50,513 nucleotides of DNA. Source: an uncultured Bacteroidales bacterium (lineage in GTDB: Bacteria > Bacteroidota > Bacteroidia > Bacteroidales > UBA932). A model generated the notes under the pieces. That model saw only the letters and a program-made list of their open reading frames with translations, did not search any database and was not told where the DNA came from. Positions 24,222 through 33,596 of this stretch are shown here, piece by piece. Location: assembly GCA_944325965.1 (NCBI GenBank), contig CALVCB010000005.1:1-50513 (forward strand), given 5' to 3'. Every line of letters begins with the position of its first letter. Position 1 is the stretch's first letter. The position numbers were made by a program, and so were the translations under genes.

Positions 24222-26603
24222 ATGAAGGCCAGGAGAAAACCGGTAGACAAGTTCATGAACGACCAGTTGTCGCAGTGGCCTCTGGCCTGCGACAACTTCA
24301 GGGCTCTTAAGGATATATGCACCAAGACTTTGTCTGTGGGGGGACTGGATGTCAGGGTCCAGTTCAACCCTTCGAGGATACTATCTTCGTCAGCGGACGT
24401 GTCTGATGAGGGCATCAGGTCCAGAAAGTGCTTCTTGTGCCGGGAAAACCGGAGCGCGGAGCAGATCAGCCTTAAATTTGAAGGAAGGAAATCCAAGAAA
24501 TACGATATCCTTGTGAACCCGTACCCTATCTTTCCGGGGCATCTGGTGATAGCTTCTGACAGGCATGTCGGGCAGAGCATCTGGAAAAGGTATGTGGACA
24601 TGCTGGACCTGACACGGGCACTCGGGGGGAACACGGTATTCTATAACGGTCCGTGCTGCGGTGCTTCCGCTCCGGACCATTTCCATTTTCAGGCCGCGCG
24701 GCACGGTATGATGCCTCTGGAGTGTGATGTGGATGCCATTCTGGATTCCATAAAGGGACTGCCCGGGAGGAACGTGCGCCGGGATGCCCCCGAGGGATTT
24801 GTCCTTGAATATCTTGACTCCGTACAGGATGCTGAAGTGTTCCACTACAGGAAGTTCATACGTGGGGTGTTTGTCATCAGGGCGTCTACTTCAAAGTCGG
24901 CGGCAAAGATGTTCTATCGCCTTCTGGACTGCGCCCCTTCAAGCGGGGAAGGGAAGGAGCCCATGTTCAATCTCCTGTCATGGTATGCCTCCGGGGAATA
25001 CCGTTCCGTGGTGATTTTCCGTGGCGCGCACAGGCCGCATCATTATTTCGCCGAAGGGAATGCCCGCCTGATGGTCAGCCCTGGCTGTGCGGATATGGCC
25101 GGGGTTGTCGTAGCTTCCCGCAGGGAGGATTTCGACCGGCTGGACCCTGACCTGCTTGCCGGGATTTATGAGGAGGTTTCAATGCCTCAGGACGCGGAAC
25201 GGACGCTCCTGTGGAGGCTTACAAGGGAGCAGAGGATGCTGTCCGTAGGGATCATGTCGGCCAGGGAGATAGTTTTCGAGATAATTTCCGACGGTGCGGG
25301 GCAGCGGTCGGCAGCCTTCAATGGCGGGAAAATCGAATATGACGGGGCTCTGTATGATGAATTGTATTTTGATTCTCTGACCCCTTCGATGATGTTCGCC
25401 CAGCCCGCATTCATCCTGTATGGAGTAACGATAGGGGTGGATTTCCACTGGGAGAGGAAGGAGGACCAGAAGTTCGCCGGGGCACTGAAGATTGTCGTAG
25501 ACGGTGACAGGCTCACTGCCATAAATATAATAGGTGTAGAGGATTATCTGGTGAGCGTGATTTCTTCCGAGATGAAGCCGACGGCTTCGGAGGAGTTCCT
25601 GAAGGCCCATGCGGTAATATCGCGTTCGTGGGTGATTTCGCAGATTGGACGCAGGAATGATGACACAGGCCATGACGCCGCATCCCCATGTACGGACAGT
25701 GCGGGGAAGGACGGGGAGTGGATCGTGCATGAGAAATGGTACGGCCATGACGACCACCGTCTGTTCGATGTATGCGCCGATGACCATTGCCAGCGTTACC
25801 AGGGCCTTACGCGGGTGACGGACGGGAAGGCTATGAAAGTCGTGGACGCCACCTGGGGTCAGGTACTGTCTTACAACGGGGAGATATGTGACGCCAGGTT
25901 TTCCAAATGCTGCGGGGGCAGGACAGAGAAGTACTCTGTATGCTGGGAGGACAGGGACTATCCTTACCTGCAGAGTACGGAGGATTCGCCTGCTGGCTGT
26001 GCTGCCCGGGGGATATATCCGGTATCGGGCGCTCATGGGGACGCCGTGCAGAAACCCTTCTGCGATACTTCAGATACGGCTGTCCTTTCGCAGGTGCTGA
26101 ACGACTATGACCTTGAGACAATGGATTTCTTCAGCTGGAGAGTGGAATATGGCAGGGAAGGGCTGTCGGAACTGATTTCCCGTAAACTTGGGACCGGTAT
26201 AGGGGAGCTGCTTGCCCTGGTCCCTCTGGAACGGGGGGATTCCGGAAGGATCATGTTCTTGGGGATAATAGGGACCGCCTGTTCTGTGAAGGTCGGCAAG
26301 GAACTGGAAATAAGGAGAATACTGTCGGAGAGCCATTTGAAGAGCTCTGCGTTTGATGTGGAGTACCTTGATTCTTCCGGGAAGGGAATCCCGGCAGAGG
26401 AGGTGGAACGTGCTGCGGAGACATTCCGGAGGACCGGGCAGGGGGATGCCGTATCTTTCGGAAGGATTGCGCTGAAGGGTCGCGGATGGGGGCATGGCGT
26501 CGGCCTGTGCCAGATCGGTGCTGCGGTGATGGCGGAGCAGGGCTACGGGTATGAAGATATATTGAGACATTATTATAAGGGGGCGGATATTTCCGTACAA
26601 TGA
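24222..26603 (+). CDS. DUF4922 phosphorylase-like / SpoIID-LytB fusion protein
   Basis: A 793-residue two-domain protein without a signal peptide. Residues 1-330 match DUF4922, related to the GalT/HIT superfamily: VQFNPSRI, RKCFLCRENRSAEQ, KYDILVNPYPIFPGHLVIAS and the nucleotide-handling DHFHFQA (about 152-158). Residues about 400-793 are a SpoIID/LytB domain: IGVEDYLVSVISSEMKP, LKAHAVISRSWVISQIGR, a Cys-rich FSKCCGGRTEKYSVCW and the closing RGWGHGVGLCQIGAAVMAEQ. SpoIID enzymes are lytic transglycosylases that act on stripped glycan strands, normally outside the cytoplasm. The fusion overlaps an AmpG-like permease gene by 4 bases, so a role in handling recovered peptidoglycan fragments is plausible but inferred. 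Confidence 0.85.
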   Translation: MKARRKPVDKFMNDQLSQWPLACDNFRALKDICTKTLSVGGLDVRVQFNPSRILSSSADVSDEGIRSRKCFLCRENRSAEQISLKFEGRKSKKYDILVNPYPIFPGHLVIASDRHVGQSIWKRYVDMLDLTRALGGNTVFYNGPCCGASAPDHFHFQAARHGMMPLECDVDAILDSIKGLPGRNVRRDAPEGFVLEYLDSVQDAEVFHYRKFIRGVFVIRASTSKSAAKMFYRLLDCAPSSGEGKEPMFNLLSWYASGEYRSVVIFRGAHRPHHYFAEGNARLMVSPGCADMAGVVVASRREDFDRLDPDLLAGIYEEVSMPQDAERTLLWRLTREQRMLSVGIMSAREIVFEIISDGAGQRSAAFNGGKIEYDGALYDELYFDSLTPSMMFAQPAFILYGVTIGVDFHWERKEDQKFAGALKIVVDGDRLTAINIIGVEDYLVSVISSEMKPTASEEFLKAHAVISRSWVISQIGRRNDDTGHDAASPCTDSAGKDGEWIVHEKWYGHDDHRLFDVCADDHCQRYQGLTRVTDGKAMKVVDATWGQVLSYNGEICDARFSKCCGGRTEKYSVCWEDRDYPYLQSTEDSPAGCAARGIYPVSGAHGDAVQKPFCDTSDTAVLSQVLNDYDLETMDFFSWRVEYGREGLSELISRKLGTGIGELLALVPLERGDSGRIMFLGIIGTACSVKVGKELEIRRILSESHLKSSAFDVEYLDSSGKGIPAEEVERAAETFRRTGQGDAVSFGRIALKGRGWGHGVGLCQIGAAVMAEQGYGYEDILRHYYKGADISVQ

Positions 26604-27976
26604 CAGGGAGCGCTATGGAAGACATCAGCCGGAGAAAACAGATAAATCCGTGGGCATGGGTGCCCACACTGTACTTTGCGGAAGGTATCCCGTACTTCAT
26701 CGTGAACGTAATATCGGTAATCATGTTCAAGAACATGGGGATGTCCAACGGGGACATAGCCATGTACACGGGGCTCCTTTATCTTCCGTGGACCATAAAG
26801 CCTCTCTGGAGTCCGTTCGTTGACATCATCAGGACCAAAAGGTGGTGGATAGTGGTCATGCAGACGGTGATAGCGGTCTCGTTTGTACTGGCCGCCCTTT
26901 CACTTCCGCATCCTCCTGGGGATGCAGCGGCTGCGGGGAAGGCCCCGGTGTCTCTGTTTGTCGCCACGCTCGTAATATTCTGGATAACCGCATTCGCCTC
27001 TGCCACACATGATATAGCGGCCGACGGGTACTATATGATAGCGCTGGACCAGAAACAGCAGTCTTTCTTCGTGGGGATAAGGAGCACTTTCTACAGGTGT
27101 GCCTCTGTTTTCGGGCAGGGTGTCCTGGTAGTCGTCGCAGGGCTGCTCGAGACGCATTACGGGGACGTGCCGCGGGCCTGGACAGTCACCCTCCTGCTGT
27201 GTGCGGTGCTTTTCGGTGCTGTCGCCGTGTATCATGCTTTCCTCCTGCCGAAGGCGGAGGCTTCCGGCCGTATCGTCCATGCCGTTCCCGGAGCGGACAG
27301 GCCGGGCCCTGGTCTCCGGACTGCGCGGAGCGCCTCTGAAATAATGCGTGAGTTCGGACGCACATTCGTCACCTTCTTCCGTAAGAAGCACGTGTGGATA
27401 GCCATCCTGTTCATGCTTCTGTACCGTCTCCCGGAGGCCTTCCTCGTAAAGATGATGAACCCGTTCCTGCTGGACCCGCGCGAAGCAGGGGGCCTGGGGC
27501 TGTCGACCGAAAACGTGGGGATAGTCTACGGGACGGTCGGTGTGGCTGCTCTCACCGTCGGCGGAATTGTGGGAGGCATAGCCGCATCGCGCTGGGGGCT
27601 GAAGAAATCATTGTGGCCCATGGCCGCCAGCATGACTCTCCCATGCCTGACCTTCGTATACCTGGGAATGGCCCAGCCGGAGAGCTTCTTTGTCATCAAC
27701 CTGCTTGTGTTTATCGAGCAGTTCGGCTACGGTTTCGGCTTCACTGCCTACATGCTCTATCTGATATATTTCTCGCAGGGAGAGTTCAAGACTGCCCACT
27801 ATTCGCTCTGCACCGCTTTCATGGCTCTGAGCATGATGCTTCCGGGGATGGTTGCGGGCTATCTCCAGGAGTGGCTGGGTTATGCCGGTTTCTTCTGGCT
27901 TGTAATCGCCTGCTGCGCCGCCACCGTGGCTGTCACATGCTTTATTAGGGTGGACCCGTCGTTCGGGAAGAAATGA
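26600..27976 (+). CDS. AmpG-like MFS permease
   Basis: A 458-residue major facilitator protein with about 12 helices. It begins WVPTLYFAEGIPYFIVNVISVIMFKNMG and contains PWTIKPLWSPFVD, ATHDIAADGYYMIALD and RLPEAFLVKMMNPFLLD, features shared with the AmpG muropeptide permeases that bring anhydro-MurNAc sugars into the cytoplasm. ATG 26600 overlaps the fusion gene stop (ATGA); M6 at 26615, with GGGAG in front, is the alternative. Position behind a SpoIID-type protein supports a peptidoglycan-recycling role; other substrates cannot be excluded. Confidence 0.85.
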   Translation: MTGSAMEDISRRKQINPWAWVPTLYFAEGIPYFIVNVISVIMFKNMGMSNGDIAMYTGLLYLPWTIKPLWSPFVDIIRTKRWWIVVMQTVIAVSFVLAALSLPHPPGDAAAAGKAPVSLFVATLVIFWITAFASATHDIAADGYYMIALDQKQQSFFVGIRSTFYRCASVFGQGVLVVVAGLLETHYGDVPRAWTVTLLLCAVLFGAVAVYHAFLLPKAEASGRIVHAVPGADRPGPGLRTARSASEIMREFGRTFVTFFRKKHVWIAILFMLLYRLPEAFLVKMMNPFLLDPREAGGLGLSTENVGIVYGTVGVAALTVGGIVGGIAASRWGLKKSLWPMAASMTLPCLTFVYLGMAQPESFFVINLLVFIEQFGYGFGFTAYMLYLIYFSQGEFKTAHYSLCTAFMALSMMLPGMVAGYLQEWLGYAGFFWLVIACCAATVAVTCFIRVDPSFGKK

Positions 27977-28055
27977 AACAGTGCCGTTAACATATCTGCA
28001 ACTGCATTTAACAAATTCATAGGAAATCGTTAAAACTGATTTCACCACTCGGCGG

Positions 28056-28063
28056 TACTTTTG
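28056..28063 (+). promoter_or_regulatory. -7 element of the TonB receptor gene
   Basis: TACTTTTG followed by C fits the -7 consensus, about 80 bases before the start at 28145. This argues against using the in-frame start at 28061, which would lie inside the promoter. No clear -33 match. Confidence 0.45.
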
Positions 28064-28144
28064 CCCCCGGAAACTGAGGAACCTTCCGGGCGGGGAATCC
28101 TTCCGGTCTTTGGGGCTGCCTCGAAAGTGAATAGTGTTACAGAT

Positions 28145-30913
28145 ATGGTCAGCAGACGTTTTTGGTTGGTTGTCATTTCAGCGGCAGCGCTGCTATTGCC
28201 GGGAGGCATGTTGAAGGCGGAGACAGCCCCTGTCGTGAAAGACGGGCTCAGGGGTATTGTCACGGACATTGTAACAGGAGAGCCTCTCATCGGGGCCGGG
28301 ATTCTTGTTGAAGGCTCTACGGACGGGGCGGTTACGGACCTCGACGGCTCCTATGTGCTCGAACTGGGAGAGGGGATCTATTCATTGTCTGTATCATATA
28401 TAGGATATACTACGGTAGGGTTTGAAGTGGTGGTAGGTGCCGATGGCTCCGGTACGGTACGGGCCTCGGATGACGCCTCCATAGCCGTAGTGGACGGGGC
28501 CCTGATGATATATATGGCCCCGGACAGCCAGGCTCTTGCGAATGCGGTGGTGACCGCAAGGAAGAACCTCGAATCCCTCCAGGCACTCCAGAATGAACGT
28601 ATACATTCCGGGTTTGCGATAGAGAACATGGGTGCCAAGGAGATGAGCATCAAAGGCATATCCAATGCGCAGGAGAGTGTCGCCAAGCTTTCCGGAATCT
28701 CCATAGCCAGTGCAGGCCAGCTGATTGTCCGCGGTCTGGGCGACAGGTACAGCACAACCACCCTGAACGGTCTTCCGATAGCATCGCCGAATCCTGACAA
28801 CAAGCTCATACCACTGGACATATTCCCCGCATCCACCATTCAGAATATCACGGTGAGCAAGGTTTACGAGGTCAGTTCATTCGCGGATTATTCCGGTGCC
28901 CACGTGGATATAAGCACGAAAGAGGGGCAGGGCGACAACTTCTTCAATGTGTCGTTCTCCACGGGCGGATATTTCCATACGCTTTCTGGTCCGGCGTTCA
29001 GGATGGACGGTAAATCCCTCTTTTCAACCCCGAGGCTCGACAGGACTGCGGAGAATATCTCATACGGCGGCTTCGCGGACTATTCCAGGAGCCGTGATAT
29101 TTTCGGGACCTCTTTCCAGGTTTCACGCACTCCTGTGCTCCCGGACCTCAACGGTGGAATCGGCTGGGGCAGGAATTTCAAGGTCGGGGGCCAGACCCTC
29201 AGCGTCCTTGCCTCCGCAAGCATAAAGTCCGGGCAGGAGACCAGGTCGGACGCCTTCTACAGGACCTATGAGGCCAGTTCGGAGGGGCAGATGCAGAGCA
29301 ACTACCTGTATGACAGCTATGCCCGCAAGCTCGACATCGCGGCCCTCGTAGATGTGGACTACACCCTGCGCGAGCATGACAACATCGGGCTTACAGCATT
29401 CTTCGCACGTAACGCCGCCGACACCTTTCTCGACAGGCAGGGCCAGGACCTGCATGAGGGGTATGACCTTGTGGGCATAAACCAGGTGTCGCACTTCTAT
29501 ATGCTCCAGAATTACCAGCTCTCCGGCCATCATGAACTTGACGGCTGGGACGTGGACTGGGGCGCTTCATATTCGCTCACGTCCAGTGACGAGCCGGACC
29601 GCAGGCAGGTGATGTTCAGCAGGGGTGATGACGGGTCGCTGCATTTTTTCGACCTGAACCAGCAGGAGACACAGAGGTATTTCGGAAGGCTTGCCGAGAA
29701 CGAGCTTGTCGCGGACATCAAGGCCACGTGGAAGATAAACGACGAGGACAGGCTGCGTTTCGGCCTGACGGCCAAGGACAAGACCAGGAAATTCCGGACC
29801 ACCAGGTTCTATTATGACATAGACGGACTGGACGGGACCTTCCCTTACGAGGACAGGTTCGGCATGGACAGCTATCTGAACTTTGCCAACATCCAGAGCG
29901 GTCTCATAAGCATCACACGTTCACAGTCCAACAGGGACAGGTACGATGCCGGGAGCCTTATCGGCGCAGCCTTCGTGGAGACCGATGTCAGGCTGGCGGA
30001 CAAATGGTCGCTCAATGCCGGGCTCCGGTTCGAGGCCAGCCGTCAGAGTGTGGACTACAACGATGATGTAGAGGACCTTACAAGAAACCTTGATGCCTTT
30101 GACCTCTTTCCGGCGATAAACCTCAAATACGACTTTACGGACAGGAGCATGTTCAGGCTCTCCCTCTCCCGGACCGTCACCAGACCTTCGTTCGTGGAAA
30201 TGGCCCCGTTCCTGTACCAGGAGAGCTTCGGAGGCGCGCAGGTCCGCGGTAATGACGAACTGCAGAACGGGTACAACTACAATGTGGACCTGAAATACGA
30301 GTTCTTCGCAAGGGAGAATACCGACATGTTCGCCGTAACGGCATATTTCAAATACCTTGACAACCCTATCGAGCGTACCCAGAGGCTTTCGGGCGGCGCC
30401 ACCGAGCATTCCTTCCAGAATGCGGACAACGGTGTGGCTGCGGGTCTTGAGGCGGAGTTCCGCAAACAGATAGTCAGGGACCTTGTATTCAATGCCAACG
30501 CATCGTACATGTACACCAATGTGATCCTTCCGGAGGGCGGTGTCTATACCAACCCGCAGAGGTCCCTCCAGGGGGCATCCCCGTACCTCGCCAACGCTGA
30601 CCTTACCTACACCCCTGAATTCAGGAACGGTGACGGCCTCAACCTCAGCATCCTCTACAGCCTGCAGGGACCGAGGATCCACGCCGTGGGCATAATGGGG
30701 CTCGGGGACGTGAAGCAGATGCCGGTGCATACGCTCGATTTTGCAGGGTCGTACAGGTTCAATGAGCATTTTACCGTGAGCCTTTCCTTCAAGAACATGC
30801 TCAATTCCACCATAAGGTTCAGGCAGGAGATACCTGATGCGGGAAGGACGGTGGACGTCGAGCAGTGGAGGACGGGCCCGGGATTCGAGATAGGATTCAG
30901 CTATTCATTGTGA
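28145..30913 (+). CDS. TonB-dependent outer membrane receptor
   Basis: A 922-residue receptor. Signal peptide (MVSRRFWLVVISAAALLLPG), then a carboxypeptidase-regulatory-like domain (GIVTDIVTGEPLIGAGILVE, SLSVSYIGYTT). The plug spans about residues 165-290 (AQESVAKLSGISIASAGQLI, VRGLGDRYSTTTLNGLPIAS, VYEVSSFADYSGAHVDISTK), followed by a 22-strand barrel ending ...GFEIGFSYSL. It lacks a SusD partner and is shorter than SusC proteins. The next gene, 86 bases on, encodes a beta-helix lipoprotein that probably works with it. The imported substrate is unknown. The barrel contains a canonical late signature FAVTAYFKYLDNPIERTQ. Confidence 0.93.
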   Translation: MVSRRFWLVVISAAALLLPGGMLKAETAPVVKDGLRGIVTDIVTGEPLIGAGILVEGSTDGAVTDLDGSYVLELGEGIYSLSVSYIGYTTVGFEVVVGADGSGTVRASDDASIAVVDGALMIYMAPDSQALANAVVTARKNLESLQALQNERIHSGFAIENMGAKEMSIKGISNAQESVAKLSGISIASAGQLIVRGLGDRYSTTTLNGLPIASPNPDNKLIPLDIFPASTIQNITVSKVYEVSSFADYSGAHVDISTKEGQGDNFFNVSFSTGGYFHTLSGPAFRMDGKSLFSTPRLDRTAENISYGGFADYSRSRDIFGTSFQVSRTPVLPDLNGGIGWGRNFKVGGQTLSVLASASIKSGQETRSDAFYRTYEASSEGQMQSNYLYDSYARKLDIAALVDVDYTLREHDNIGLTAFFARNAADTFLDRQGQDLHEGYDLVGINQVSHFYMLQNYQLSGHHELDGWDVDWGASYSLTSSDEPDRRQVMFSRGDDGSLHFFDLNQQETQRYFGRLAENELVADIKATWKINDEDRLRFGLTAKDKTRKFRTTRFYYDIDGLDGTFPYEDRFGMDSYLNFANIQSGLISITRSQSNRDRYDAGSLIGAAFVETDVRLADKWSLNAGLRFEASRQSVDYNDDVEDLTRNLDAFDLFPAINLKYDFTDRSMFRLSLSRTVTRPSFVEMAPFLYQESFGGAQVRGNDELQNGYNYNVDLKYEFFARENTDMFAVTAYFKYLDNPIERTQRLSGGATEHSFQNADNGVAAGLEAEFRKQIVRDLVFNANASYMYTNVILPEGGVYTNPQRSLQGASPYLANADLTYTPEFRNGDGLNLSILYSLQGPRIHAVGIMGLGDVKQMPVHTLDFAGSYRFNEHFTVSLSFKNMLNSTIRFRQEIPDAGRTVDVEQWRTGPGFEIGFSYSL

Positions 30914-30999
30914 TTCCGGCACAGGGACTTCCCGCCGCGGCTGCGCGGCACGGAACACGGTACAGGAAACAAAACAGAAACAACACCAAATTTTTAAGT

Positions 31000-32169
31000 A
31001 TGAAAACAGTAAAATTCTTCATGTCAGCATTGGCTGCACTGTGCATGGCGGCATTGGCCTCATGCCAGAAAGATGACGACTCTTCAGATCCTGTAGAGGA
31101 TATCGAATTCACCTCCGGGGCGACTCTTGGAGGACGCTACAATGACAATATCACCCTCCGTGCCGGAGAATACACCCTTACTTCCAGCCTCCAGATAGAG
31201 GCTCCCGGCTCGCTCACGATAGAAGCCGGCACGACTATTACGGCCGCCGCCAACGACAACATTATCTACATCCTCATCGAGCAGGGTGCACAGATAAACG
31301 CAAGCGGTACTGCCTCTTCTCCTATCGTCATGACCTCGGAGGAGCAGAAGGCGGGAGCGTGGGGCGGGCTCCATATCTGCGGACGCGCCCACACGAATGC
31401 CGGCAGCGGAAGTTCCGAGATCGGCAACGCTTCCTATGGCGGGGATGTTGAGGACGACAATTCCGGGACAATCGAATATGTGGTGATCAGGAATTCAGGC
31501 TATGCCCTCGACTCAGAGCATGAGGCAAACGGCATATCGCTTTACGGCGTCGGAAGCGGCACTACGATTTCCAACGTATATGTCGTCAATGGCAGCGATG
31601 ACGGAATCGAGTTCTTCGGCGGCTCCGTGAATATCGACCACTGCATCGTGGAGGACTGCACGGATGACTCTTTCGACTGGACGGAAGGCTGGAACGGAAC
31701 GGCAGAATATATAGTGGCATACCAGACCGTTGACGGGTGCGACTGCCTTATGGAGTGCGACAACAACGGTGACGATGCGTCAGCCGAGCCTGTTTCGGAC
31801 CCTACCATAAGATACGCAACCTTCGTGGGAATGGATGCTACTGACAAGACTGTCGGCATCAAGTTCCGCGCCGGCACATTCGTAAATATGAGCTATGCCC
31901 TCGTCTGCGGTAAGACAACTCCTATAACCCTTGAAACAACCCAGACTTCCGATTCTTTCGCGGACGGGGACTCATCTATCAGCAGTTCCGTCATAGCCGG
32001 GGAGCTTTCCAACCTGGTTTCCGGAGGCACGTATGACAATGACGCCTTCGTCGCAGCCGGCAACCGGAACGACGACACCATCGCCTCCAGCCTTGATGGT
32101 TTTGTAGGCACGGTCAACGGTGCCGGTGCAGTGTCCTCATCCGACGACTGGACTGCCTGGACCAGATAA
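31000..32169 (+). CDS. Beta-helix lipoprotein, partner of TonB receptor
   Basis: A 389-residue lipoprotein. Lipobox LASC near residue 22 is followed by QKDDDSSD, an acidic tail like surface-exposed Bacteroidota lipoproteins. The body is a right-handed parallel beta-helix type: LTIEAGTTITA, AWGGLHICGRAHTN, GGDVEDDNSGTIEYVVIRNSG and NGISLYGVGSGTTISNVYV, then DDGIEFFGGSVNI and DDSFDWTEGWNG. Related proteins with the same GGL..G.A..N and DD.FE.FGG motifs are found beside TonB receptors in other Bacteroidota. It may capture ligand at the cell surface. ATG 31000 is chosen because it opens a proper signal peptide; upstream in-frame sequence overlaps the receptor gene. Confidence 0.85.
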   Translation: MKTVKFFMSALAALCMAALASCQKDDDSSDPVEDIEFTSGATLGGRYNDNITLRAGEYTLTSSLQIEAPGSLTIEAGTTITAAANDNIIYILIEQGAQINASGTASSPIVMTSEEQKAGAWGGLHICGRAHTNAGSGSSEIGNASYGGDVEDDNSGTIEYVVIRNSGYALDSEHEANGISLYGVGSGTTISNVYVVNGSDDGIEFFGGSVNIDHCIVEDCTDDSFDWTEGWNGTAEYIVAYQTVDGCDCLMECDNNGDDASAEPVSDPTIRYATFVGMDATDKTVGIKFRAGTFVNMSYALVCGKTTPITLETTQTSDSFADGDSSISSSVIAGELSNLVSGGTYDNDAFVAAGNRNDDTIASSLDGFVGTVNGAGAVSSSDDWTAWTR

Positions 32170-32223
32170 ATGGACTTGTGCTCCATTTCTTCGTGGAGCG
32201 GGACTTTGACTATTTCCAAAGAA

Positions 32224-32263
32224 GCGGGCGGACCCATTGACGGTCCGTCCGCTCGTTTTGTTT
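32224..32263 (+). terminator. Terminator after the receptor/beta-helix pair
   Basis: GCGGGCGGACC (32224-32234) pairs with GGTCCGTCCGC (32242-32252) with one G-T wobble. It is followed by TCGTTTTGTTT. A smaller hairpin (GCTCCA/TGGAGC, 32180-32199) precedes it. Confidence 0.85.
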
Positions 32264-32336
32264 CCGTGAAAACGGCTTTACAGCTATCTGTAGGCTATAT
32301 GGTAGCTTATGTCAGGAAAAAATTTGAAAATCCGTC

Positions 32337-32365
32337 TTTGTTTTCAAGAAAAAAGCGTAAATTTG
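32337..32365 (+). promoter_or_regulatory. Promoter of the fimbrial operon
   Basis: TTTG (32337-32340) and TAAATTTG (32358-32365) are separated by 17 bases. Both elements match consensus, though the spacer is two bases shorter than usual. Transcription would start about 20 bases before the DUF3575 gene. Confidence 0.6.
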
Positions 32366-32390
32366 CAACGTGAATTGTGACGTGTGAAAA

Positions 32391-33596
32391 ATGGTTCAGT
32401 CCAGTGTGCCGCAGATATTCAGAATATCTGCAATATTGTGTATGGTTTTGTGTATCTTGGCTTCTTCCAGGCTTCAGGCTGAAGAAGCGCGGGATACATA
32501 TGAATCCGAAGGTTCGGCCCTTGTGTTCCGGTTCTTCCCGGGGCGTATGATGTTCTATGACTGCGAGGCCAACAGGCAGTCCATTATGAGAGCCGATTCC
32601 CTCATCAGCGCCAATATGGATGATATCGTCTCGGGAGACGCCTATGTCCAGATAAAAGGCGTCTGCTCCTCGTACCCTACGGAAATACAGAACAGGAATG
32701 CTGCGAAAAACCGCAGTAATCAGGTGAAGTCATGGTTTATCGTGTACTCCGGCATGAAGGAGAATTATTACAGGACCGAGATTTTTACCGGGGCTGATGT
32801 CTCCTTGTCTGGCCTTGGGGATGAGGAGCTGGTAACCCTTCATGTAAAAAGGACCGTCGGGCAGGATGGGCGGCTTGAGCCTGCGTCTGTCCCGTCCCGG
32901 GCCGCAGGGAACCGTCCGTCCCGGTCATCCACGGCAGATGACGGGCACGGGCGGCTCCATGGCGTGGAGGACACCTCATCCACGGAGAAAGTCACTGTGG
33001 AAGTTGGAAAGGAGACAGCAGCGACAGAAGAACCTCCAGTGCCCCATGTGTCTGTGAAGCAAAGGAAACCTCTGGCTTTCAATATCAAGACAAATCTGCT
33101 CTATGATGCTGTGGGTTTTCCTTCCCTGGAGGTAGAGATTCCTATAGGAAGACATTTCAGCATAAATGCGGAAGGGGCTGTGGCGTGGTGGTCCTCCAAA
33201 AAGTGTAATACATTTTACCAGCTGGACATGCTGAGTCCGGAGGTCCGCTGGTGGTTCGGACAGAAGAGCCGCTGGCACGGGCACTATGTAGGAGCATTCG
33301 GCATGGTAGGCCTGTATGACCTGGAATGGCGTGGAAGCCGTGGCTATCAGGGGGAGTACTGGGCTGCAGGCCTGAGCTACGGGTATATGTTCCCTATAGC
33401 TAAGAATCTTTCACTTGAGACCGGAATAGGTCTCGGAGTCTTTAATACAGGATATGACGAGTATCTTCCCGTAGACGGGCATTATGTTTACCAGCAGACA
33501 AGCCGGACAGTCTACTGGGGACCGGTGAAACTCAAGGTCGGTCTGGTCTGGCGTATCGGTGACAAGTCTGAAAAGTTATGGAGGGCCGCTTTATGA
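32391..33596 (+). CDS. DUF3575 protein, first gene of the fimbrial locus
   Basis: A 401-residue exported protein. After a signal peptide (residues 1-30) comes an OmpA-like/peptidase-like region (FRFFPGRMMFYDCEANRQSI, IKGVCSSYPTEIQNRNAAKN, RSNQVKSWFI) that may bind cell wall. A low-complexity linker (about 165-225) leads to the DUF3575 beta-barrel (AFNIKTNLLYDAVGFPSLEV, RWWFGQKSRWHGHYVGAFG, VKLKVGLVWRIG). DUF3575 proteins commonly open FimA/Mfa1-type clusters in Bacteroidales and are thought to sit in the outer membrane. The next gene overlaps by 4 bases. Confidence 0.88.
   Translation: MVQSSVPQIFRISAILCMVLCILASSRLQAEEARDTYESEGSALVFRFFPGRMMFYDCEANRQSIMRADSLISANMDDIVSGDAYVQIKGVCSSYPTEIQNRNAAKNRSNQVKSWFIVYSGMKENYYRTEIFTGADVSLSGLGDEELVTLHVKRTVGQDGRLEPASVPSRAAGNRPSRSSTADDGHGRLHGVEDTSSTEKVTVEVGKETAATEEPPVPHVSVKQRKPLAFNIKTNLLYDAVGFPSLEVEIPIGRHFSINAEGAVAWWSSKKCNTFYQLDMLSPEVRWWFGQKSRWHGHYVGAFGMVGLYDLEWRGSRGYQGEYWAAGLSYGYMFPIAKNLSLETGIGLGVFNTGYDEYLPVDGHYVYQQTSRTVYWGPVKLKVGLVWRIGDKSEKLWRAAL

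Noticed and set aside
25179..26036. Long open frame opposite the DUF4922-SpoIID gene (285 codons, minus strand)
   Set aside because: Antisense shadow of a well-supported gene; Arg/His/Pro-rich translation without motifs or a promoter.
30865..31000. Upstream in-frame extension of the beta-helix lipoprotein
   Set aside because: It would overlap the TonB receptor gene and bury the lipoprotein signal peptide 45 residues inside the protein.
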